Source: an uncultured Eubacteriales bacterium (GTDB lineage Bacteria > Bacillota > Clostridia > Oscillospirales > CAG-382). Taken from it: a stretch of 6,627 bases of DNA. A program made the position numbers and the translations under genes. The stretch spans positions 1 through 6,627 of the forward strand of contig USHI01000077.1 of the NCBI GenBank assembly GCA_900554405.1, read 5' to 3'. Shown piece after piece: positions 1-5,768 of the stretch (the first letter of the stretch is position 1; every line of letters starts with the position of its first letter). The notes under the pieces are model-generated. The model ran no database searches. It saw only the letters and a list, made by a program, of their open reading frames with translations, and was not told the DNA's origin.

Positions 1-455
1 CTGGACAGGAATGGAATCTTCCTTGAAAAAGAAGCGTATGCCAGCGGTGCTGCAGTGTAGCTTGCACCATTTAAAATAAATACACCAAAGAAATTGGCAA
101 CACCCATACCGAATGTGGTAAGTGCAAGACCGGTTACATTCTGATTTGCACGCAGAGTAATGGTGAGAAAGCTGTAAATAAGCGCCATAATAAGCGAACC
201 GAGCAGCGAGCAGAGGAGCGGTATCGCAAGCCCGAGAAAGGCATTGATCGGTTCACCCGCAGGGACGGAGTTTTCGTAAAGGAAGGCGCCCGCCACGCCG
301 GATATGGCACCGACATACATAATGCCCGGTATACCGAGGTTGAGGTTGCCGGATTTTTCGGTGATTATTTCACCGGTGGAGCCGTATATAAGCGGAATGC
401 CCTGTATAACGGCACGCTGAACGAAAACAGCCAAATCGTTAACGTTGAAATCCAT
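1..455 (-). CDS. ABC transporter permease, NupQ-like, partial (3' end outside window)
   Basis: This is the second membrane subunit of the purine nucleoside (BMP-type) ABC importer. I translated it from an ATG at 455-453; 151 codons are present and the frame is still open at base 1, so the C-terminal half is missing. The visible protein starts MDFNVNDLAVFVQRAVIQG. It has the family's early motif, GEIITEKSGNLNLGIPG, which corresponds to the GGxISERSGVxNIGLEG region of BPD_transp_2 permeases. Two or three hydrophobic segments follow (about residues 44-60, 71-100 and 108-130), with LRANQNVTGLALTTFGMG between the last two. The start codon directly abuts the TAA stop of the upstream permease with no gap. 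A GGGAGG Shine-Dalgarno lies inside that gene about 8 nt upstream. Zero spacing implies translational coupling and 1:1 synthesis of the two permeases. Family assignment is firm; the NupQ label is inferred from gene order. Confidence 0.9.
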   Translation of the reverse strand, partial: MDFNVNDLAVFVQRAVIQGIPLIYGSTGEIITEKSGNLNLGIPGIMYVGAISGVAGAFLYENSVPAGEPINAFLGLAIPLLCSLLGSLIMALIYSFLTITLRANQNVTGLALTTFGMGVANFFGVFILNGASYTAAPLAYASFSRKIPFLS

Positions 456-1571
456 TTATGCGACCTCCCTGCTTTTTCTTTTCCTGAAATTGAGCTTGTA
501 ATTTATAAAGAACTCGCACCCGATGATAAAGAACAGTATAACACCGGTAAGCACATCCGAAAGGTTCAGATTGAGCACGGGGATCTTTGTCGCAAGCTGA
601 CCTGCGCCCTTCTGCAAAAATACCAGCAGAAGCGACGTGATAACCATGACCAGCGGATTGAATTTTGCCAGCCAGGACACCATGACAACCGTAAAACCGC
701 GCCCGCCGGCAGTATTCGGCGTGATGGTGTGGTTTGCACCGGCAACAAGAAGAAGCCCGGCGATACCGCATATCGCGCCCGAAAGCGCAGCGGTCCGCAA
801 AATGACCTTCTTTACATTTATCCCGATATATTTGGCGGTGTTTTCGCTTTCGCCGACAACGGATATCTCATACCCGTGCTTGCTGTACCGCAGATAAACG
901 AACATCAGCACCGTTACGACCGCAACAACGATGATATTGAATATATAATCGCGCCCGAACAGTGTCGGCAGCCAGCCCTTGCGTGAAAGGAAGTTGATAA
1001 TGCCTATATGTGCGCTGTCCTTCGGATTTTCCCAAAAAACCTCGAAAAATGCGACAAGCTGCATTGCCACATAGTTCATCATAAGCGTGAACAGCGTTTC
1101 GTTTGTGTTCCAACGCGCCTTGAAGAATGCGGGAATCAATGCCCAAAGCGCACTTGCAGCAATGCTGACGACAACCATCAGCGCGATAAGCGCCGGATTT
1201 TTAAGCTTGCTGCCGAAAAGTATCATGCACGCGGCGGATGCAAGCCCACCGATAAGCACCTGACCTTCCGCGCCGAGGTTCCAGAAGCGCATTTTGAACG
1301 CCGGAGTTACGGCAAGAGCAATACAAAGCAGCATTGCCGTTTCCTGCAGGGTGCTGAATGTCTTTATCTTCGAGCCCCATGCCCCCTTGAACACTTCCCT
1401 GAATACATCCAGCGGCGAGCAGTCGGCAAGCAATACTATTATCAGCGAGCATACGCCGAGCGCCAGCAGGACCGCAATGATCCTTACCACGCAGGAACGC
1501 AGGAACGTTGTTTCGGGACGCTTTGTGATATGTACAAGCGGTTCATGCATGCCGTGAGCTTTATTTTTCAT
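456..1571 (-). CDS. ABC transporter permease, NupP-like (BPD_transp_2 family)
   Basis: This is the first membrane subunit of the nucleoside importer, 371 residues from the chosen ATG at 1571-1569. A GTG at 1583 would add four codons, but it lies inside the GGGAGGTG Shine-Dalgarno, so the ATG about 10 nt downstream is the better start. The protein has about ten hydrophobic segments. Useful landmarks are the N-terminal helix near residues 25-48, the LGAEGQVLIGG motif typical of this permease family, NETLFTLMMNYVAMQL in the middle, and the late SGAICGIAGLLLVAGA and GRGFTVVMVSWLAKFNP segments. The tail is basic (FRKRKSREVA). The start overlaps the end of the ATPase gene by 11 bp and the stop abuts the next permease, so all three are probably translationally coupled. 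The length fits NupP-type subunits. The substrate is inferred from the BMP lipoprotein and xpt in the same operon. Confidence 0.92.
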   Translation of the reverse strand: MKNKAHGMHEPLVHITKRPETTFLRSCVVRIIAVLLALGVCSLIIVLLADCSPLDVFREVFKGAWGSKIKTFSTLQETAMLLCIALAVTPAFKMRFWNLGAEGQVLIGGLASAACMILFGSKLKNPALIALMVVVSIAASALWALIPAFFKARWNTNETLFTLMMNYVAMQLVAFFEVFWENPKDSAHIGIINFLSRKGWLPTLFGRDYIFNIIVVAVVTVLMFVYLRYSKHGYEISVVGESENTAKYIGINVKKVILRTAALSGAICGIAGLLLVAGANHTITPNTAGGRGFTVVMVSWLAKFNPLVMVITSLLLVFLQKGAGQLATKIPVLNLNLSDVLTGVILFFIIGCEFFINYKLNFRKRKSREVA

Positions 1572-3105
1572 TGCTGCCCGCACCTCCCTCGCGCATTGTC
1601 ATCATATAACCGATCTGCTGCTTTTCGGCGGTCCTTCCGTCCACGACCCCGGCGACCCTGCCGGAACCGATAACAAGTATCCTGTCGCAAAGCTCGATAA
1701 GAACGTCCAGGTCTTCGCCGACAAAGATAACAGCAGTACCGTTCTTCTTCTGCTCGTTGAGCAGGTGGTATATAAGGTAGGAAGAGTTTATATCAAGCCC
1801 GCGAACCGGGTACGCAGCCATAAGCACGGTCGGCGCCGCCGCTATTTCGCGGCCGACAAGTACCTTCTGCACATTGCCGCCGGAAAGCTTGCGCACGGCG
1901 GTATTGATGCCCGGGGTAACGACCTCAAGTTCATTTACGATCCTGTCCGCAAGGTTTTTCGGTTCCTTGCGGCGAAGGAAGATGCTGTTGCCGCGGCGAT
2001 AGCTGCGCAGCATCATATTGTCGGTGATATCCATATTGCCGACAAGCCCCATGCCGAGCCTGTCCTCGGGTACAAACGAAAGCCGCACGCCGAGCTCGCG
2101 TATTTGGAGCGGGGTTTTATCGCGCAGATTTTCGGTCTTGCCGCTCTTCGGATCGATATATTCTATCGCGCCGCTTTCAATATGCTGCAATCCGGCAATG
2201 GCTTCAAGCAGCTCGCGCTGACCGGAGCCTGCGATACCTGCGATACCGAGTATTTCTCCGGAGCGTGCGGTAAAGGAAACATCGCTTAAAACATGGACTC
2301 CGTCGCGGTTTATGCAGTTCAGCCCGTTGACAACAAGCCTGTCCTCGCATCCGACGGGCTCCGGGCGTTCGATATCGAGCGCGACCTTCTTGCCAACCAT
2401 CATTTCGGTAAGCTCGGATTCGCTCGTTTCGGAAGTATTCACGCTGCCGACGTATTTGCCCTTGCGCAGCACGGCGACACGGTCGGAAAGCGCCATGACC
2501 TCGTGCAGCTTGTGGGTGATTATTATAATACACTTGCCGTCGTTGCGCATTTTGCGCAGCACATTGAAAAGCTTTTCGGTCTCCTGCGGGGTGAGTACCG
2601 CCGTGGGTTCGTCAAGTATCAGAATATTCGCGCCGCGGTAAAGCACCTTGATGATCTCGACAGTCTGCTTTTCCGAAACGGACATATCGTATATCTTTTT
2701 CTTCGGGTCTATTTCAAAGCCATAGGTATCCGCGATCGCGCGTACCTTTTTTTCGGATTCGGCAACGCTGAACCTGCCCTTTTCCTTTATACCGAGAATG
2801 ATATTTTCGGTGGCGGAAAAAACGTTCACAAGCTTGAAGTGCTGGTGGATCATGCCGATCCCGAGCGCAAAAGCATCCTTCGGGGAGCGTATGACCGCTT
2901 CCTTACCATCCACGAATATTTCACCCGAATCCGGAAAATAAATACCGGATATCATATTCATAAGCGTGGTTTTTCCGCTTCCGTTTTCGCCCAAAACCGA
3001 AAGTATCTCACCCTTGTAAGCGGTGAGACATACATTGTCGTTTGCAACCGTTTTTCCGAAGCTTTTGCTTATATTTTTAAGCTCGATCGCCGCGGTCTTA
3101 CTCAT
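1561..3105 (-). CDS. ABC transporter ATP-binding protein, double-domain NupO/RbsA-type
   Basis: This cytoplasmic ATPase of 514 residues has two fused nucleotide-binding domains and would power the nucleoside importer. Domain 1 has Walker A GENGSGKTT (residues 39-47), a Q-loop glutamine near 88 (MIHQHFKLV) and Walker B ILILDEPTAVLTP (about 161-171). Its signature loop reads MSVSEKQTVEI (141-151) in place of LSGGQ. Domain 2 has a degenerate Walker A, GIAGSGQREL, without the GK[ST] lysine. It also has the FVPEDR motif of the sugar/nucleoside importer class, a good signature LSGGNVQK, and a Walker B region MAAYPVRGLD with no DE pair. One intact and one degenerate ATP site is a known pattern in this importer family. 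The start is an ATG preceded by GGGGAGGG about 6 nt away. A 124-nt intergenic region with hairpins separates it from the binding-protein gene. Its 3' end overlaps the first permease by 11 bp. Confidence 0.95.
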   Translation of the reverse strand: MSKTAAIELKNISKSFGKTVANDNVCLTAYKGEILSVLGENGSGKTTLMNMISGIYFPDSGEIFVDGKEAVIRSPKDAFALGIGMIHQHFKLVNVFSATENIILGIKEKGRFSVAESEKKVRAIADTYGFEIDPKKKIYDMSVSEKQTVEIIKVLYRGANILILDEPTAVLTPQETEKLFNVLRKMRNDGKCIIIITHKLHEVMALSDRVAVLRKGKYVGSVNTSETSESELTEMMVGKKVALDIERPEPVGCEDRLVVNGLNCINRDGVHVLSDVSFTARSGEILGIAGIAGSGQRELLEAIAGLQHIESGAIEYIDPKSGKTENLRDKTPLQIRELGVRLSFVPEDRLGMGLVGNMDITDNMMLRSYRRGNSIFLRRKEPKNLADRIVNELEVVTPGINTAVRKLSGGNVQKVLVGREIAAAPTVLMAAYPVRGLDINSSYLIYHLLNEQKKNGTAVIFVGEDLDVLIELCDRILVIGSGRVAGVVDGRTAEKQQIGYMMTMREGGAGSNEK

Positions 3106-3229
3106 TCGTTACCCTCCCCGTTGCGGTTTTCCGAATCGAGCGCGGAGCCTTCCGCACCCCATTCCGAAAACCGAAAAAGCAAAATAAGGCAAGGCGGGGC
3201 GTTATTGTCCCGCCTTGCACGGTGTAATG
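3106..3229 (-). other. 124-nt intercistronic region with two stem-loops
   Basis: This gap lies between the binding-protein stop and the ATPase start and carries no ORF of interest. Read on the coding strand it holds the perfect hairpin annotated at 3189-3218, then a second, branched structure. In that structure the arms at 3161-3173 and 3124-3136 (13 nt each) match except for one central G/G opposition. They enclose a 5-bp stem (3142-3146 with 3151-3155) closed by a 4-nt loop. The last bases carry the GGGGAGGG ribosome binding site of the ATPase gene. The second structure ends a few bases before that site, so it could influence translation of the ATPase. Confidence 0.7.
3189..3218 (-). terminator. 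Intercistronic hairpin / partial terminator after the BMP lipoprotein gene
   Basis: This is a perfect 10-bp inverted repeat: GCAAGGCGGG, a 10-nt loop, then CCCGCCTTGC. It starts about 10 nt after the binding-protein stop codon. On the coding strand it is followed by CTTATTTTGCTTTTT, a broken U-tract, so it resembles a leaky terminator more than a full one. The genes downstream are clearly the same transporter and no strong new promoter is visible. The likely role is attenuation, or 3'-end protection of an abundant binding-protein mRNA. The structure is seen directly; the role is inferred. Confidence 0.7.
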
Positions 3230-4504
3230 TCAGTTCTTGATGGTGATGCCGTCGATATCGATATCGAAGTAAGGAGCGGAGCGGTATTCGGATTCGTGGA
3301 AGTAGCCGTCCTTGATAACCTCGGTATCCTTTTCGAAGTTTGCGTCGGAATCAACGTCAGCCTTATAGGAATCAAGCTTCTTGCCGCCGACGGTGAAGGT
3401 ATCGGTGTTGAAGATGTGAAGCTTGCCGGCGATGATATCGGCCTTTGCGGCATCGATCGCTTCCTGGGTGCCCGCTGCGGCGACAGAAGTATTGAGCTCG
3501 GTGAGCTGTACGCCGTCGTTTTCGAGGTTGCCGAGGAATTCTTCGGTGATGGCGGTGCCGTTCATAACGGCGTTGGAAATGTGAACAAGGTACGGAGCCC
3601 AGTTGATCTTGGAGGAGATAAGAGCGGTCTTCGGGCACTTATCGGTGGTGCTGCCGTTATAGGAAACGTTGGGAACGCCCTTTTCTTCGCAAGCGGTGGG
3701 AGCGCCCCAGGAATCGGCGTGCTGGCTGATAAGGACGCAGCCGTCGTTGATAAGCGCGTTGGCGTATTCCTTTTCCTTTGCTTCATCGTACCAGGAGGTA
3801 GTGAACATTACTTCCATGGTGACAGAGGGGCAAACGGACTTTGCGCCGAGGTAGAAGGAGGTGTAGCCGGATTTAACTTCCGCATAAGGCATAGCGCCGA
3901 CATAACCCATTTTTGCCTGGTCTGCGGTGATCTTGCCGTTCTGAATCATTTCGTTGAGCTTGAGACCGGCGACGATACCGGCAAGGTATCGGCCTTCATA
4001 AATGGAGGCGAAAGCATTGTGGAAGTTGGGAATTTTCGCGGTGTGCGCCTTGGTGCCGGTAGCGTGGCAGAACTGCACGTTCGGGTATTTCATGGCGGCG
4101 CTCATCATGAAATCTTCATGACCGAAGGAATCGGCAAAGATAACATTGCAGCCTTCTTCGGCAAGCTCCATAGCGGCGGTCTCGCAGGCATCGGATTCGG
4201 GAATGTTGGTCTTGATAAGAACCTGTTCGTCCTTCAGACCAAGCTCCTGCTGCATAGCCTTTGCAGCATCGATGAAGTTCTTGTCATAGGTGGAATTTTC
4301 ATCGTGGAGGCAGATGATACCGATTTTGAAATCGTCCTTGCTTACGGTAGGATTGGAAACATCGGCGACCGAGGAGGTGCCGTCGGGATTCTTGCTGCCG
4401 GAAGCGGCGCTGCTGCCGGTGTCGGGGTCTTCACAGCCTGCAAAGCAGAAAACCGCGAACACCATAAGTGCCGCCGTAAGGAGAGAAAGGATCTTCTTTG
4501 ACAT
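3230..4504 (-). CDS. BMP-family nucleoside-binding lipoprotein (ABC substrate-binding protein)
   Basis: This is the extracellular lipid-anchored receptor of the importer. Homologues in the BMP/PnrA/BmpA family bind purine nucleosides. I chose the ATG at 4504-4502 (424 residues, MSKKILSLL), because GGAGG lies 9 nt upstream at 4514-4518; an 18-codon extension to 4558 has no such support. The signal peptide has a KK n-region, a hydrophobic core (residues 5-21) and the lipobox FAGC with lipidated Cys24. A Ser/Gly/Asp-rich linker follows (about 25-56). The periplasmic-binding-protein fold then begins at DDFKIGIICLHDE (57-69). It includes YDKNFIDAA, close to the family's substrate-binding start region, ADSFGHEDFM, FCHATGTKAHT, EGRYLAGIVAGL and GYVGAMPYAEVKSGY. 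The length matches longer clostridial BMP proteins. Purine nucleoside is the favoured ligand because xpt lies directly upstream, but the exact ligand cannot be read from sequence. Confidence 0.94.
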   Translation of the reverse strand: MSKKILSLLTAALMVFAVFCFAGCEDPDTGSSAASGSKNPDGTSSVADVSNPTVSKDDFKIGIICLHDENSTYDKNFIDAAKAMQQELGLKDEQVLIKTNIPESDACETAAMELAEEGCNVIFADSFGHEDFMMSAAMKYPNVQFCHATGTKAHTAKIPNFHNAFASIYEGRYLAGIVAGLKLNEMIQNGKITADQAKMGYVGAMPYAEVKSGYTSFYLGAKSVCPSVTMEVMFTTSWYDEAKEKEYANALINDGCVLISQHADSWGAPTACEEKGVPNVSYNGSTTDKCPKTALISSKINWAPYLVHISNAVMNGTAITEEFLGNLENDGVQLTELNTSVAAAGTQEAIDAAKADIIAGKLHIFNTDTFTVGGKKLDSYKADVDSDANFEKDTEVIKDGYFHESEYRSAPYFDIDIDGITIKN

Positions 4505-4513
4505 TTTGAATGT

Positions 4514-4518
4514 CCTCC
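4514..4518 (-). promoter_or_regulatory. Shine-Dalgarno site that decides the lipoprotein start
   Basis: GGAGG on the coding strand lies 9 nt before the ATG at 4504. It selects the MSKK start, which also gives a normal lipoprotein signal peptide, over the longer upstream frame opening. Confidence 0.8.
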
Positions 4519-4536
4519 GATTAAAAATAAATATTT

Positions 4537-4563
4537 TATAAAGCCGTCGCTGCGGCATTTATA
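4537..4563 (-). other. Intercistronic hairpin between xpt and the lipoprotein gene
   Basis: On the coding strand, TATAAATGCCG pairs with CGGCTTTATA around the 6-nt loop CAGCGA, giving 10 bp with one bulged T. It lies in the 83-nt gap between the xpt stop and the lipoprotein start and ends about 18 nt before the GGAGG site. The following sequence is AT-rich but has no solid U-tract, so a terminator is unlikely. A processing or stability element is more plausible. Confidence 0.55.
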
Positions 4564-4587
4564 CTATGAAATAAAAAAGGAAGCCGC

Positions 4588-5172
4588 TCAATCGAGAAAC
4601 CGTACTCCTTCTTTTTCGCTCATTCCCGATATCCGGGCAAGTGATTCGACTCTGACACCCATCGAGCGGATGATATCGCCGCCGTGCTGGTATGCCTTTT
4701 CAACGGCAACGCCGGCGCCGACAACCTCCGCACCCGCCTGGCGGCAGATAGCGATAAGCCCTTCGAGCGCCTTGCCGTTGGCAAGAAAATCGTCTATGAT
4801 AAGGACACGGTCGTTCCGTCCGAGAAACTTCTTTGAAACCGTAACTTCGTATGTTGTACCGTGAGTATAGGATTCCACGCTGCTGGAATAAAGCTCGCCG
4901 GTAATGTTTTTGGATTTCGACTTTTTGGCAAATACAACGGGAACGCCGAAGTATTGCGCGGTAAGGCAGGCAATGCCTTTGCCGGAGGCTTCTATCGTGA
5001 GTATGACGGTAACTCCGGCATCGCCGTACAGGCGGTGGAATTCCCTGCCGAGCTCACATATAAAAGGGACATCGATCCGGTGATTAAGGAAGGAATCCAC
5101 TTTGAGGATATCGCCCGGGAGCACCCGACCGTCCTTTTTGATTCTTTCTTCGAGAAGCTGCAAACCGATCAC
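4588..5172 (-). CDS. xpt: Xanthine phosphoribosyltransferase
   Basis: This cytoplasmic purine-salvage enzyme converts xanthine plus PRPP to XMP and pyrophosphate. The 194-residue protein aligns well by eye with Bacillus subtilis Xpt over its whole length: the LKVDSFLNH segment (23-31), VPVVFAKK (77-84), the type I PRTase PRPP-binding motif VLIIDDFLANG (123-133) and RVESLARI near the C-terminus. No ATG start is available. An in-frame TAA sits four codons before the GTG at 5172-5170, so the start is that GTG or a TTG at 5163-5161. The TTG places 20 residues before LKVDSFLN, exactly as in B. subtilis Xpt, and has GGTGA just upstream. The GTG has AAGG 4 nt upstream. It is the first gene of the operon and lies 83 nt before the nucleoside-binding lipoprotein, linking uptake to base salvage. 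Confidence 0.95.
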   Translation of the reverse strand: MIGLQLLEERIKKDGRVLPGDILKVDSFLNHRIDVPFICELGREFHRLYGDAGVTVILTIEASGKGIACLTAQYFGVPVVFAKKSKSKNITGELYSSSVESYTHGTTYEVTVSKKFLGRNDRVLIIDDFLANGKALEGLIAICRQAGAEVVGAGVAVEKAYQHGGDIIRSMGVRVESLARISGMSEKEGVRFLD

Positions 5173-5176
5173 CCGA
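5161..5176 (-). promoter_or_regulatory. xpt: Competing non-ATG start sites of xpt
   Basis: The coding strand carries AAGG, then GTG (5172-5170), then TTG (5163-5161) in the same frame. The GTG codon overlaps the GGTGA that would serve as ribosome binding site for the TTG. Family length favours TTG (191 residues) and codon strength favours GTG. Both are weak starts, which would keep translation of the enzyme low relative to the transporter. Confidence 0.6.
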
Positions 5177-5235
5177 CCTTCGTGTTATTCAAGCAACGTA
5201 AATGCCCGACGGCATGAAAAACAAAAATCAATTTT

Positions 5236-5264
5236 ATTATACCGACTCCTCCCGCGGAATACAA
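5236..5264 (-). promoter_or_regulatory. Sigma-A-type promoter of the xpt-transporter operon
   Basis: On the coding strand, a -35 TTGTAT (5264-5259), a 17-nt spacer and a perfect -10 TATAAT (5241-5236) are seen. Transcription would start near 5229, giving a leader of about 57 nt. That leader holds only a small ATGCC/GGCAT hairpin (about 5202-5215). It is too short for a purine riboswitch and contains none of its conserved core bases. Confidence 0.75.
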
Positions 5265-5267
5265 GAG

Positions 5268-5287
5268 CAATATTCGACAATGTTTCG
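5268..5287. promoter_or_regulatory. Possible operator: two adjacent 10-bp direct repeats upstream of the operon promoter
   Basis: CAATATTCGA and CAATGTTTCG lie head to tail directly upstream of the -35 box. On the operon's coding strand they read CGAAACATTG and TCGAATATTG. Spacing by one helical turn next to a promoter is a regulator-site geometry. The CGAA..ATT cores faintly resemble half of a PurR box, but the match to the known consensus is poor. Low confidence. Confidence 0.25.
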
Positions 5288-5349
5288 CCCGGTTCTGTTG
5301 CGGCGGCTTGTGCATTTGAACAAAAAGCCGAAAATAAGATATATTGGGG

Positions 5350-5378
5350 TTGACAAACCGCCCGATTTACTATATATT
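5350..5378 (+). promoter_or_regulatory. Upstream tRNA promoter (P1)
   Basis: A perfect -35 TTGACA (5350-5355), a 17-nt spacer and -10 TATATT (5373-5378) are present. It would produce a leader of about 115 nt before tRNA-Thr. The leader contains an imperfect TTCCG/CGGAA stem-loop (about 5392-5418). Confidence 0.65.
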
Positions 5379-5448
5379 GTATAAAAATACCTTTCCGCGC
5401 AGTATGTCTTCGCACGGAATAAAAATATAAAAAAAGCGAAAAAAAGGA

Positions 5449-5477
5449 TTGACATCCGTCGATCGGTGTGGTATACT
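5449..5477 (+). promoter_or_regulatory. Main tRNA promoter (P2)
   Basis: A perfect -35 TTGACA (5449-5454), an exact 17-nt spacer and -10 TATACT (5472-5477) lie 24 nt before tRNA-Thr. This near-consensus sequence is expected for a strong stable-RNA promoter. Confidence 0.88.
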
Positions 5478-5501
5478 CTTACACGCTGGCGTGAGCGAAA
5501 T

Positions 5502-5576
5502 GCTGGTGTAGCTCAATGGCAGAGCAACTGATTTGTAATCAGTAGGCTGGGGGTTCGACTCCCTTCACCAGCTCCA
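5502..5576 (+). tRNA. tRNA-Thr (anticodon UGU)
   Basis: A complete cloverleaf can be folded by hand. The acceptor stem GCTGGTG/CACCAGC is fully paired (5502-5508 with 5566-5572). The D stem is GCTC/GAGC, and the anticodon stem is ACTGA/TCAGT with loop TTTGTAA, giving anticodon TGT. The T arm has loop TTCGACT; its stem includes two G-U pairs. Discriminator T5573 is followed by an encoded CCA (5574-5576). It is the first gene of a two-tRNA transcript. Confidence 0.97.
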
Positions 5577-5607
5577 AACTTCCGGATTGCAGATCACAAT
5601 TTCATAT

Positions 5608-5692
5608 GGGGGAATTCCCGAGCGGCCAAAGGGGGCAGACTGTAAATCTGTTGTCACTGACTTCGATGGTTCGAATCCATCCTCCTCCACCA
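5608..5692 (+). tRNA. tRNA-Tyr (anticodon GUA), long variable arm
   Basis: This is a class II tRNA of 85 nt including encoded CCA (5690-5692). The anticodon loop is CTGTAAA (anticodon GTA), followed by a long variable arm (about 5651-5664), T arm GATGG-TTCGAAT-CCATC and discriminator A. The acceptor 5' strand GGGGGAA (5608-5614) faces CTCCTCC (5682-5688), which gives a G3-U70 wobble and an A7-C66 mismatch, so the stem is weaker than usual. It lies 31 nt after tRNA-Thr with no promoter between. Its last 15 bases are part of the inverted repeat noted at 5678-5738. Confidence 0.96.
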
Positions 5693-5738
5693 CAAAAAAG
5701 ACGCCTTTAGGGCGTCTTTTTTGTGGTGGAGGAGGATG
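5678..5738. repeat. Perfect 28-bp inverted repeat including the tRNA-Tyr 3' end and the terminator
   Basis: The left arm (5678-5705) runs from the tRNA-Tyr T-stem through the acceptor 3' strand, CCA, an A6 tract and GACGCC. The right arm (5711-5738) is its exact reverse complement, with a 5-nt centre TTTAG. A normal terminator stem accounts only for the inner 12 bp; the outer 16 bp mirror the end of the tRNA. The symmetry stops at 5677/5739. Confidence 0.95.
5694..5722 (+). terminator. Intrinsic terminator of the tRNA transcript
   Basis: GACGCC (5700-5705) and GGCGTC (5711-5716) form a GC-rich stem with loop TTTAG, preceded by six A and followed by six T. The design works in both directions, so it can also stop minus-strand transcription heading toward the tRNAs. 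Confidence 0.95.
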
Positions 5739-5756
5739 TGGGGAGCGCGGGCTTTT
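5727..5756. repeat. Direct repeat copy 1 (30 nt)
   Basis: This begins TGGAGGAGGATG and ends GCGCGGGCTTTT. Copy 2 at 5872-5901 matches 29 of 30 positions (T/C at position 13). The similarity extends weakly upstream through a CTTTTTTG tract, to about 37 of 41 positions. The first 12 bases are the reverse complement of the tRNA-Tyr tail. Confidence 0.9.
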
Positions 5757-5768
5757 CTAAAAGGCGAG

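Noticed and set aside
1008..1673. Plus-strand 221-codon open frame
   Set aside because: It is opposite the permease and ATPase junction, rich in Arg/Cys/His, with no start signals.
2293..3240. Plus-strand 315-codon open frame
   Set aside because: It lies opposite the ABC ATPase with its clear Walker motifs and spans the hairpin-rich intergenic region. It is not a credible protein.
3215..4501. Plus-strand 428-codon open frame
   Set aside because: It is antisense to the lipoprotein gene, low-complexity (Gly/Val/Ala-rich), lacks a ribosome binding site and has no recognisable domain. It is a codon-bias shadow.
5173..5345. Purine (guanine/xanthine) riboswitch upstream of xpt
   Set aside because: It was expected from B. 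subtilis xpt. The conserved purine-aptamer core bases were looked for on the minus strand and not found, and the predicted leader is only about 57 nt.
5385..5445. Minus-strand terminator in the tRNA leader
   Set aside because: The TTCCG/CGGAA hairpin is imperfect, and the T-rich stretch lies mostly on the wrong side for clear termination. No gene on that strand ends there.
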